Positions 19,995 through 28,900 of a stretch of DNA of 64,000 bases are shown here, one piece after another. The first letter of the stretch is position 1. Every line of letters starts with the position of its first letter. This DNA comes from Agromyces aurantiacus (lineage in GTDB: Bacteria; Actinomycetota; Actinomycetes; Actinomycetales; Microbacteriaceae). The position numbers were made by a program, and so were the translations under genes. The notes beneath the pieces were generated by a model. The model saw nothing but the letters and a program-made list of their open reading frames with translations. It made no database searches and was not told where the DNA came from. The DNA lies in NCBI RefSeq assembly GCF_016907355.1, contig NZ_JAFBBW010000001.1:2046001-2110000 (forward strand), written 5' to 3'.

Positions 19995-20336
19995 ATGAGT
20001 GCAGTGGTGATGGCAGCGGGCGGTCGCACGCGGCTCCGGCTCACGCGCCGAGGTCGCGTCGTATTCACGACGCTGGCGGCGGCGCCCCTCGTCATCGGCG
20101 TGCTCGTCGGCTCGCTCGCCTCGGGCGGGGCGGTCGCCGGCATCGACGACGGCACGCCGCCCGCGGTCTTCGACACGATGGTGGTGGGGGCCGGCGACAC
20201 GCTCTGGGGCATCGCCGAGTCGATCGCGCCCACAGCCGATCCGCGCGAGGTCATCCACGACATCATGCGGCTGAACGGCCTGCGCGACGCGGTCGTGCAG
20301 CCGGGTCAGCGGCTCGCGCTGCCCGTCGTCGAGTAG
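19995..20336 (+). CDS. Membrane-anchored LysM protein divergent from lexA (YneA/DivS/ChiZ-like)
   Basis: A 113-residue protein: basic cytoplasmic N-terminus (1-20), one transmembrane helix (about 21-47), and a C-terminal LysM domain (about 61-111: [17 protein letters not shown]...IMRLNGL...[10 protein letters not shown]) outside the membrane. GGGAGG (19983-19988) precedes the ATG. The same lexA-divergent position is held by yneA in Bacillus, divS in Corynebacterium and Rv2719c (ChiZ) in Mycobacterium, which delay division during SOS. By context and architecture it is probably an SOS-induced division inhibitor (inference). Confidence 0.8.
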   Translation: MSAVVMAAGGRTRLRLTRRGRVVFTTLAAAPLVIGVLVGSLASGGAVAGIDDGTPPAVFDTMVVGAGDTLWGIAESIAPTADPREVIHDIMRLNGLRDAVVQPGQRLALPVVE

Positions 20337-20394
20337 CGTCGTCCGGCGACGTCTCCGGCCGAAACGTCCGGCCCACCGCGGATAGCATTGATCG

Positions 20395-21489
20395 GTGACG
20401 AGTCTCGACGACCTTCCCATCCGCGACGACCTCCGCGGGAAGTCCCCGTACGGTGCGCCCCAGAAGACGGTGCCCGTCGCGCTCAACGTCAACGAGAACA
20501 CGCATCCGATCCCCGAGGATGTCGCGCACGACATCGTCGCCCGCGTCGCGGCCGCGATCATCGGGCTGAACCGGTATCCCGACCGCGAGTTCACCGAGCT
20601 GCGCACCGCGCTCGCGCGCTACCTCGGCCACGGGCTCGTGCCCGAGCAGCTGTGGGCGGCGAACGGCTCGAACGAGGTGCTCCAGCACATCCTCCAGGCC
20701 TTCGGCGGACCGGGTCGCCGGGCCCTCGGATTCGCGCCGACCTACTCGATGTACGGACTGCTCGCCTCGGGCACCGGCACCGAGTGGGTGACCGCCGAGC
20801 GCGACGCCGACTTCGAGCTCTCGCCCGAGACGGCCGTCGCGGCGGTCCGCCGGCACGACCCCGACATCGTGCTGCTGTGCGCCCCGAACAACCCCACGGG
20901 CACGCCCCTGTCGCTCGACACGATCGCCGCGGTCGCCGACGCGGCCCGTGGCGTCGTCGTGGTCGACGAGGCGTACTTCGAGTTCGCCGACCCCGGCACG
21001 CCGAGCGCGCTGACGCTGCTCGAGGGGCGGCCCCGCCTGCTCGTGTCGCGCACCATGAGCAAGGCCTTCGCCTTCGCGGGCGCGCGGGTGGGCTACCTCG
21101 CCGCCGACCCGGCCGTGATCGACGCGCTGCGCCTCGTGCGGCTGCCGTACCACCTCTCGGCGCTCACCCAGGCCGCCGCACTGGGCGCGCTCGCGCACTC
21201 GGGCGAGATGCTCTCGATGGTCGACGAGATCCGCGGCCAGCGCGACCGCATCGTCCGCGAGCTCGCCGCGCTCGGCTACCGCCCGTACCGGAGCGGCGCG
21301 AACTTCGTGCTGTTCGGCGACGTGGCCGATCCGCACGCGGTGTTCGAGGCGCTGCTCGACCGCGGCATCCTCATCCGCGAGATCGGCCTGCCGGGCTGCC
21401 TGCGCGTGACCGCGGGCACCGAGGCCGAGACCACCGCGTTCCTCGAGGCGATGGCCGCGTTCACGCCGGCCGCATCCGCCGCCCAGTGA
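20395..21489 (+). CDS. hisC: Histidinol-phosphate aminotransferase
   Basis: A 364-residue class I/II aminotransferase. LNVNENTHP near the start is the typical HisC motif, NNPTGTP and VVDEAYFEF follow, and the PLP lysine is in SRTMSKAFAFAGARVGY. It converts imidazole-acetol phosphate to histidinol phosphate. The GTG start lies 6 nt after TAGCAT, so the mRNA is probably leaderless. It opens the hisC-hisB-hisH-priA cluster. Confidence 0.95.
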   Translation: MTSLDDLPIRDDLRGKSPYGAPQKTVPVALNVNENTHPIPEDVAHDIVARVAAAIIGLNRYPDREFTELRTALARYLGHGLVPEQLWAANGSNEVLQHILQAFGGPGRRALGFAPTYSMYGLLASGTGTEWVTAERDADFELSPETAVAAVRRHDPDIVLLCAPNNPTGTPLSLDTIAAVADAARGVVVVDEAYFEFADPGTPSALTLLEGRPRLLVSRTMSKAFAFAGARVGYLAADPAVIDALRLVRLPYHLSALTQAAALGALAHSGEMLSMVDEIRGQRDRIVRELAALGYRPYRSGANFVLFGDVADPHAVFEALLDRGILIREIGLPGCLRVTAGTEAETTAFLEAMAAFTPAASAAQ

Positions 21490-21519
21490 CCCCACGACCT
21501 GCCTGAATAGGATGACCGC

Positions 21520-22134
21520 ATGACCACGGACCGCCCCGCGCGCACCGCGCGCGTGCAGCGCGAGACCAGCGAGTCGAGCATCGACCTCTCGATCGACCTC
21601 GACGGCACCGGCACGAGCGACATCGAGACGAGCGTGCCCTTCTACGACCACCTGCTCACGGCGTTCGCGAAGCACTCGCTGACCGACCTCACCGTGCGGG
21701 CACGGGGTGACATCGAGATCGACGTGCACCACACCGTCGAGGATGTGGGCATCGTCCTCGGCACCGCCATCCGCCAGGCCCTCGGCGACAAGCGCGGCAT
21801 CTCGCGGTACGGCGACGCGCTCGTGCCGCTCGACGAGGCGCTCGCGCAGGCCGTGGTCGACATCTCGGGCCGCCCCTACCTGGTGCACACGGGCGAGCCC
21901 GCGGGCTTCGAGTTCCACCTCATCGGCGGGCACTTCACGGGCTCGATGGTGCGACACGTGTTCGAGGCGATCACGTCCAACGCCGGCCTGACCGTGCACG
22001 TGAACGTCCTCGGCGGCCGCGACCCGCACCACATCGCCGAGGCCGAGTTCAAGGCGTTCGCGCGCGCGTTCCGGCAGGCGAAGGCCTGGGACCCGCTCGT
22101 GACCGGCATCCCCTCGACCAAGGGCGCCCTGTGA
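21520..22134 (+). CDS. hisB: Imidazoleglycerol-phosphate dehydratase
   Basis: A 204-residue stand-alone HisB dehydratase with manganese-binding motifs [10 protein letters not shown] and [17 protein letters not shown]. The N-terminal [11 protein letters not shown] is typical. TAGGAT (21508-21513) ends 6 nt before the ATG, so hisB has its own leaderless promoter in addition to any readthrough from hisC. Its stop overlaps the hisH start. Confidence 0.96.
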   Translation: MTTDRPARTARVQRETSESSIDLSIDLDGTGTSDIETSVPFYDHLLTAFAKHSLTDLTVRARGDIEIDVHHTVEDVGIVLGTAIRQALGDKRGISRYGDALVPLDEALAQAVVDISGRPYLVHTGEPAGFEFHLIGGHFTGSMVRHVFEAITSNAGLTVHVNVLGGRDPHHIAEAEFKAFARAFRQAKAWDPLVTGIPSTKGAL

Positions 22135-22769
22135 GCGCCGTGCGCCGCGTGGCCGTGCTCGACTACGGGTCGGGGAACGTGCACTCTGCCGCGAAGGCGC
22201 TCGAGCGTGCGGGCGCCGAGATCGAGCTCACCTCCGACCGCCGCGTCGCGATGGAGGCCGACGGGCTCGTCGTGCCCGGCGTCGGCGCGTTCAAGGCCGT
22301 GATGGACCAGCTGCGCGCCGTCCGCGGCGACGAGGTGATCGACCGGCGACTCGCGGGCGGCCGCCCCGTGCTCGGCATCTGCGTGGGCATGCAGGTGCTC
22401 TTCGAGCGCGGGGTCGAGCGCGGCGTCGACACCGAGGGCCTCGGCGAGTGGCCGGGCACCGTGACCGAGCTGCCGAGCCCCGTGCTGCCGCACATGGGCT
22501 GGAACACGGTCGAGCCCGACCCGCATTCGGTGCTCTTCGAGGGCGTCGAGGACGAGCGGTTCTACTTCGTGCACTCGTACGCGGCGCAGGAGTGGCACCT
22601 CGACGTCATCCCGCCCTTCCTGAAGCCCGCGCTCACGTGGGCCGAGCACGGCGGCCGCTTCCTCGCCGCCGTCGAGAACGGGCCGCTGTCGGCGACCCAG
22701 TTCCACCCCGAGAAGTCCGCCGACGCCGGCATCCGGCTGCTGTCGAACTGGATCCGCTCGCTGGCGTGA
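22131..22769 (+). CDS. hisH: Imidazole glycerol phosphate synthase glutaminase subunit
   Basis: A 212-residue class I glutamine amidotransferase that feeds ammonia to HisF (not in this window). The catalytic triad is C84 (LGICVGMQ), H192 and E194 (QFHPEKS). The GTG start overlaps the hisB stop by 3 nt, giving translational coupling. Confidence 0.95.
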   Translation: MSAVRRVAVLDYGSGNVHSAAKALERAGAEIELTSDRRVAMEADGLVVPGVGAFKAVMDQLRAVRGDEVIDRRLAGGRPVLGICVGMQVLFERGVERGVDTEGLGEWPGTVTELPSPVLPHMGWNTVEPDPHSVLFEGVEDERFYFVHSYAAQEWHLDVIPPFLKPALTWAEHGGRFLAAVENGPLSATQFHPEKSADAGIRLLSNWIRSLA

Positions 22770-22872
22770 CGCCGCGGGACCTCAGGTTCGTCACGACCGG
22801 CACCGTGCGGACTAGGATGCTGTGACTGTGCCGAAGCCGCCGGATTTCGCGGCATCCGATTCGAGGACAGTG

Positions 22873-23619
22873 ATGAGTGAGTTCAGCAAGACCCCCCGCC
22901 TGGTGCTGCTTCCGGCGGTGGACGTGGCCGGCGGCAAGGCCGTCCGCCTGACGCAGGGCGAGGCGGGCACCGAGACCAGCTACGGCGACCCCGTCGACGC
23001 CGCGAGCGACTGGGCCGACCAGGGCGCCGAGTGGATCCACCTCGTCGACCTCGACGCGGCGTTCGGCCGCGGCTCCAACGCGGGCGTGCTGAAGAAGGTC
23101 ATCCGCCAGGTCCGCGGCGTGAACGTCGAGCTCTCGGGCGGCATCCGCGACGACGCCTCGCTCGAGCACGCGCTCGAGATCGGCGCCAAGCGCATCAACC
23201 TCGGCACCGCGGCCCTGGAGAATCCCGAGTGGGCGGCCTCCGTCATCGCGCAGTACGGCGAGGCCATCGCCATCGGCCTCGACGTGCGCGGACACACGCT
23301 CGCCGCGCGCGGCTGGACCAAGGACGGCGGGGACCTCTGGCAGGTCATGGACCGGCTCGAGGAGGCGGGCGCGGCGCGCTACGTCGTCACCGACGTCACG
23401 AAGGACGGCACCCTGCAGGGCCCGAACCTCGAGCTGCTCCGCCAGATCATGGACCGCACGCACCGGCCCGTCATCGCGTCGGGCGGTGTCTCGAGCCTCG
23501 ACGACATCGCCGCGCTGCGCGAGCTCGTGCCGCAGGGCCTCGAGGGCGCCATCATCGGCAAGGCCCTCTACGCGGGCGCGTTCACGCTGCCCGAGGCCCT
23601 GGATGTCGCATCCCACTGA
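22873..23619 (+). CDS. priA: Phosphoribosyl isomerase A (HisA/PriA type)
   Basis: A 248-residue (beta/alpha)8 isomerase. It resembles actinobacterial PriA closely: [56 protein letters not shown] and [10 protein letters not shown]. PriA serves both histidine (HisA) and tryptophan (TrpF) synthesis in actinobacteria lacking trpF; whether trpF is absent here cannot be seen. I chose ATG 22873, but TAGGAT (22813-22818) just before in-frame GTGs at 22822 and 22828 suggests a longer, leaderless form with an extra 15-17 residues. Confidence 0.92.
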   Translation: MSEFSKTPRLVLLPAVDVAGGKAVRLTQGEAGTETSYGDPVDAASDWADQGAEWIHLVDLDAAFGRGSNAGVLKKVIRQVRGVNVELSGGIRDDASLEHALEIGAKRINLGTAALENPEWAASVIAQYGEAIAIGLDVRGHTLAARGWTKDGGDLWQVMDRLEEAGAARYVVTDVTKDGTLQGPNLELLRQIMDRTHRPVIASGGVSSLDDIAALRELVPQGLEGAIIGKALYAGAFTLPEALDVASH

Positions 23620-24397
23620 CCCCACGGCCGATTCGGCCGGTCGCCCGTGGGCGGGCCGGTCGTTCCAGGCGAACCCGCACGCGGCCGACGACGGGCGGAT
23701 GCCCGCCGAACTCGGCGCCGCGCTGGCCCGCTTCCGCTCGGGTGACGGCGGGCAGGCCGACGTGGTCGCCGCCTTCGGTCGCTCGCGCCTGCTGATCCCG
23801 CTGCTCGCCGAGCTCGGCGACGGGGGCTCCGAGATCGGCGCGCACGGATACGCCGTCGACAAGAGCCAGGAACTCTCGATCGTGACGGTCGAGGGGCCCG
23901 ACGGGCGGCGCGTGCTCCCGGTGTTCGGCTCCGTCGAGGCGATGGCGCGGTGGAATCCGGCCGCGCGACCGGTGCCGGCCGACGGCGTGCCGGTCGCGCT
24001 CGCCGCGGCCGACGACGGCACCGAGCTCGTCGTGCTCGACCCGGCGTCCGAGACGGAGTTCGTGCTGCGGCGCCCGGCGGTGTGGTCGGTGGCCCAGCAG
24101 GCGCCCTGGCGCCCGCCGTTCGAGTCCGACGACGTGCGTGCCGCGTTCGAGCGTTCGATCGCCGGCGAGCTGGCGGTGCTCGGCGTCGAGCTCGAGCCCG
24201 GCGATCCCGATGCGCGTCTCGCCGGCCCCGAACTCGTCGTCCGGCTCCGGCTGGTCGCGGGGCTCACGCGGGCCGAGCTCGACGCGACGACGACCCGGCT
24301 CGCCCGGAGGTGGTCGGAGGAGGACGCGATCGCGACCGGCGTCGACTCGCTCGCGGTGCGCCTGGTCGGCGGCGGTGCCGCCGGACGAGCCGGCTGA
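23603..24397 (+). CDS. SseB-family protein
   Basis: A 264-residue protein with an SseB N-terminal-type domain ([20 protein letters not shown] through [10 protein letters not shown] and [13 protein letters not shown], residues about 35-165) and a C-terminal region like the SseB C-terminal domain. SseB-family proteins of actinobacteria are of unknown role; the gene commonly follows hisA/priA. Its ATG lies inside the last codons of priA (17-nt overlap), so it is coupled to the his cluster. Confidence 0.8.
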   Translation: MSHPTDPTADSAGRPWAGRSFQANPHAADDGRMPAELGAALARFRSGDGGQADVVAAFGRSRLLIPLLAELGDGGSEIGAHGYAVDKSQELSIVTVEGPDGRRVLPVFGSVEAMARWNPAARPVPADGVPVALAAADDGTELVVLDPASETEFVLRRPAVWSVAQQAPWRPPFESDDVRAAFERSIAGELAVLGVELEPGDPDARLAGPELVVRLRLVAGLTRAELDATTTRLARRWSEEDAIATGVDSLAVRLVGGGAAGRAG

Positions 24398-24504
24398 TCC
24401 GGCGTCGACGACGGTCGCCGGTGGTCCGGGACGTCCCTGATTGACGACCCGTGGGTGCCGGAGCATGATCGGGATGCGCGATGCCGCGCGGAATCAGGTG
24501 GATC

Positions 24505-25932
24505 ATGCCAGACCTCTCGCCCGCCGGAGCCGTCCCCGCTCCGCCCGCCCTCCAGCCCCCCGACGAGGCCCTCCTCGACCTCGCGCATCGCCGTGCCGCC
24601 GAGTGGCTCGACGCGCTGCCCGAACGTCCGATCCCGCCGCGCGCGACCGTCGACCGGATGCTCGACGAGCTCGGCCGCGACCTGCCCGAGCACGGCGAGC
24701 CGGCCGACGAGGTCATCGCGCGACTCGCCGACCGCATCGAGCCCGGCCTCATGGCCATGGGCTCGCCGCGCTTCTACGGCTGGGTGATCGGCGGCACGCA
24801 GCCCGTCGCGCTCGCCGCCGACTGGCTGGTCTCGGCGTGGGACCAGAACACCGGCCTGCGCAACGTGACGCCCGGGACCGTCGCGGTCGAGGAGATCGCC
24901 GCGGCGTGGGTCCTCGAGCTCCTCGGCCTGCCGGCCGAGAGCGAGGTCGGCTTCGCCACGGGCGCCACGACCGCGCAGTTCGCGTGCCTCGCAGCGGCGC
25001 GCGACGACGTCCTGCGCCGGGCCGGGTGGGATGTCGCGACCGACGGCCTCGCGGGCGGCCCGCGCGTGCGCTTCGTGGTCGGCGCCGAGCGGCACGGCAC
25101 GATCGACCTCGCCGGGCGCTACCTCGGGCTGGGCGCGCCGATCGAGGTGGCCTGCGACGACCAGGGCCGCATCCGGCCCGACGCGCTGCGCGAGGTGCTC
25201 GCGTCGGGCGCCGGGCCCGCCGTCGTGTGCCTGCAGGCGGGCAACATCCACTCGGGCGCCTTCGACCCGTTCGTCGAGGCCTGCCGTGTCGCGCACGAGG
25301 CGGGCGCGTGGGTGCACGTCGACGGCGCGTTCGGCCTGTGGGCGGCGGCATCCCCGCGCCTGCGTCGCCTCACCGAGGGGCTCGCCGACGCCGACTCGTG
25401 GTCGACCGACGCGCACAAGACCCTGAACGTGCCGTACGACTGCGGCATCGCGATGGTGCGAGACGGCGCGGCCCTGCGCCATGCCCTGAGCATGCACGCG
25501 AGCTACCTGCAGGCCACCGAGGTCGGCGCCGATCCGCACGAGAAGGTCGCCGAGCTGTCGCGTCGCGCGCGCGGCGTGCCGACGTGGGCGGTGCTGCGCC
25601 ACCTCGGCCGTGACGGCGTCGCCGACCTGATCGACCGGCTCGCGGGCTCGGCGCGGATCATCGCGGAGGGCGTCGGCGGGCTGCCCGGCGTCGAGGTCCT
25701 GAACGACGTGGTGTTCACGCAGGTCTGCATCGCGCTCGAGGACGACGCCGCGACCGAGGCCCTCAGCGCGAGGCTGTGGGCCGACGGCGAGGTGCTCGCG
25801 ATGACCTCGCGCTGGCACGACCGCGCGGTCGTGCGCTTCTCGGTCAGCAACTGGGGCACGGATGCCGCGCAGGCGCGCCGCACGGTCGCGGCGGTCGAGC
25901 GCGCGCTCGTCGCGGTGCGCGCCGGAACCTGA
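24505..25932 (+). CDS. PLP-dependent group II decarboxylase
   Basis: A 475-residue fold-type I PLP enzyme of the aromatic-amino-acid/glutamate decarboxylase family. The PLP lysine is K305 in STDAHKTLNVPYDCG, preceded by AWVHVDGAFGLWAA with the PLP-binding Asp. ATG 24505 has an AGGTGG Shine-Dalgarno at 24496-24501; ATG 24481 is an alternative. It stands alone with no transporter beside it, so the substrate is unclear. Upstream 24398-24504 shows nothing recognisable. Confidence 0.85.
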   Translation: MPDLSPAGAVPAPPALQPPDEALLDLAHRRAAEWLDALPERPIPPRATVDRMLDELGRDLPEHGEPADEVIARLADRIEPGLMAMGSPRFYGWVIGGTQPVALAADWLVSAWDQNTGLRNVTPGTVAVEEIAAAWVLELLGLPAESEVGFATGATTAQFACLAAARDDVLRRAGWDVATDGLAGGPRVRFVVGAERHGTIDLAGRYLGLGAPIEVACDDQGRIRPDALREVLASGAGPAVVCLQAGNIHSGAFDPFVEACRVAHEAGAWVHVDGAFGLWAAASPRLRRLTEGLADADSWSTDAHKTLNVPYDCGIAMVRDGAALRHALSMHASYLQATEVGADPHEKVAELSRRARGVPTWAVLRHLGRDGVADLIDRLAGSARIIAEGVGGLPGVEVLNDVVFTQVCIALEDDAATEALSARLWADGEVLAMTSRWHDRAVVRFSVSNWGTDAAQARRTVAAVERALVAVRAGT

Positions 25933-25977
25933 GCGCGACCCGGCGACGGTGTCGGTGGCATCCGCTTGAATGGTGGG

Positions 25978-28900
25978 ATGACCGGGGCGCTCGATTCGTT
26001 CGCGCCCGCGACGCGGGCGTGGTTCACCGAGTCGTTCCGCGAGCCCACCCCCGTGCAGGATGCCGCCTGGCGCGCGATCTCGCGCGGCGAGCACGCGCTC
26101 GTGGTCGCCCCGACCGGCTCGGGCAAGACGCTCGCGGCGTTCCTCTCGGCGATCGACCGGCTGCACCACGCGCCGGCGCCGGCACCGGTGGTCGACGAGG
26201 TGACGGGCGAGGTGCTCGAGGCCGTGCCGCGTGCGACGCGCGTGGTGTACCTCTCGCCGCTCAAGGCCCTCGGCGTCGACGTCGAGCGCAACCTCCGGGC
26301 GCCGCTCGTCGGCATCGGCCGGACGGCCGCGGCGATGGGCGTCGAGGTGCCCGAGGTCACGGTCGGCGTGCGATCGGGCGACACGTCGCCGACCGACCGG
26401 CGCGCGCTCGTGAAGCGCCCGCCCGACATCCTCATCACGACGCCCGAGTCGCTCTTCCTCATGCTCACGTCGCAGGCACGCGAGACGCTCGCGGGGGTCG
26501 AGACCGTGATCGTCGACGAGATCCACGCGCTGGCGGGCACCAAGCGCGGCGCGCACCTCGCGCTCTCGCTCGAACGCCTCGACGAGCTGATCGGCACGCC
26601 CGTGCAGCGCATCGGCCTGTCGGCGACCGTGCGGCCGCATGAGGAGGTCGCGCGGTTCCTCAGCGGCACCCGGCCGGTGACGATCGTCGCGCCGCCGTCG
26701 GGGAAGCGGTTCGACCTGAAGGTCACGGTGCCCGTCGACGACCTCGCCGACCTGTCGGGCGAGGCGGGCGGGTCGGTGTGGCCGCACGTCGAGGAGGCCA
26801 TCCTCGACGAAGTGCTTGCGCACCGGTCGACGATCGTCTTCGCCAACTCCCGGCGGCTCGCCGAGCGCCTCACGGCCCGGCTCAACGAGCTCTGGGCCGA
26901 GCGCACGGCCGAGCCCGAGCCCGAGTCGATCCTCGAGCCCGCGCCGGTGCTCGGGCCCGCGCTCGAGGCGGCGCTCGACGTTGCGCCCGTCCGCGAGCCC
27001 GTGCTCGAGGCGATCGGCGCCCGCCGGTCGCCGGCCGCGCTGCCGGGCGCGTCGGGCATCACCGCGGGCGCCGAACCCGTGATCGCCCGTTCGCACCACG
27101 GCTCGGTCAGCAAGGAGGAGCGGGCGCTCGTCGAGGCCGACCTCAAGGCCGGCCGGCTGAAGTGCGTCGTCGCGACCTCGAGCCTCGAGCTCGGCATCGA
27201 CATGGGCGCGGTCGACCTCGTGATGCAGGTCGAGTCGCCGCCGTCGGTCGCGAGCGGGCTGCAGCGGATCGGCCGCGCGGGTCACCAGGTCGGCGAGGTC
27301 TCGAAGGGGCTGCTCTTCCCCAAGCACCGGGCCGACCTATTGCACTCCGCGGTCGTCGCCGAGCGGATGGTGGCGGGCTCGATCGAGCCGCTCCGCATCC
27401 CGGCGAACCCCCTCGACGTGCTCGCGCAGCAGACCGTGGCCGCCGCGGCGGTCGACGAGTGGGACGTCGAGCACTGGTTCGACGTCGCCCGCCGCGCCGC
27501 GCCGTTCCACACCCTGCCGCGCTCGGCGTTCGACGCGACGCTCGACCTCCTCGCGGGCCGCTACCCCTCCGATCGCTTCGGCGAGCTGCGGCCGCGGCTC
27601 ATCTGGGATCGCGATGCCGGCACGATCACCGGGCGGCGTGGCGCGCAGCGGCTCGCGGTCACGAGCGGCGGGACCATCCCCGACCGCGGCCTGTTCGGCG
27701 TCTTCATGATCGGCGACGCCGGGCCGGGCCGGCGCGTCGGCGAGCTCGACGAGGAGATGGTCTACGAGTCGCGCGTCGGCGACGTGTTCGCGCTCGGCGC
27801 GACGAGCTGGCGCATCCAGGAGATCACGCACGACCGCGTCCTCGTCTCCCCGGCATTCGGCGAGCCCGGTCGCCTGCCCTTCTGGAAGGGCGACGGCATC
27901 GGGCGGCCGGCCGAGCTCGGCGAGGCGATCGGCGGCTTCATCGGCGAACTCGCGGGATCCGAGCCGTCCGTCGCCCTCGCACGCTGCGAGGCCGCCGGGC
28001 TCGACGCGCGCGCGAGCGCGAACCTCGTGCGCTTCATCGCCGACCAGCGCGACGCGACCCGCGTCGTGCCCGATGCCGTGAACCTCGTGGTCGAGCGGTT
28101 CCGCGACGAGCTCGGCGACTGGCGCATCGTGCTGCACTCGCCGTACGGCATGCGCGTGCACGCGCCCTGGGCGCTCGCGGTCGACGCGCGCGTGCAGGAG
28201 CGGTTCGGCATCGAGTCGCACGCCGTCGCGAGCGATGACGGCATCGTGCTGCGCCTGCCCGACACCGCCGACGAGCCGCCCGGCAGCGAGCTCTTCGAGT
28301 TCGACCCGGCCGAGCTGGCCCAGCTCGCAACCGAGCGCGTGGGCGACTCGGCCCTGTTCGCGTCGCGCTTCCGCGAGTGCGCCGCGCGGGCGCTGCTGCT
28401 GCCGAGGCAGAACCCCGGCCGGCGGTCGCCGCTCTGGCAGCAGCGGCAGAAGGCCTCGCAGCTGCTCGAGGTGGCGCGCGACTTCCCCGACTTCCCGATC
28501 GTGCTCGAGGCCGTGCGCGAATGCCTCCAGGACGTCTACGACCTCCCGGCGCTCACCGCCCTCGCCGAGCGCATCCGCTCGCGGCGCGTGCGATTCCTCG
28601 ACGTCGCGACCGACACCGCGAGCCCGTTCGCGGCGAGCCTGCTGTTCGGGTACGTCGGCGCGTTCATGTACGAGGGCGACGCCCCGCTCGCCGAGCGTCG
28701 CGCGGCCGCGCTCTCGCTCGACCCGGGCCTGCTCGCCGAGCTGCTCGGCACCGTCGAGCTGCGCGAGCTGCTCGATCCCGCCGTGGTCGAGGAGATCGAG
28801 CAGATGCTGCAGCGCCGCCATCCCGACCGGCTCGCCACGGGCGAGGAGGGCGTCGCCGACCTGCTGCGCGAACTCGGCCCGCTCACGGCGGCGGAGATCG

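Noticed and set aside
22633..27327. 1564-residue minus-strand reading frame
   Set aside because: It lies opposite hisH, priA, the SseB gene, the PLP decarboxylase and lhr, all with clear motifs. It is a shadow of the GC3 bias with Arg/Ala/His-rich composition.
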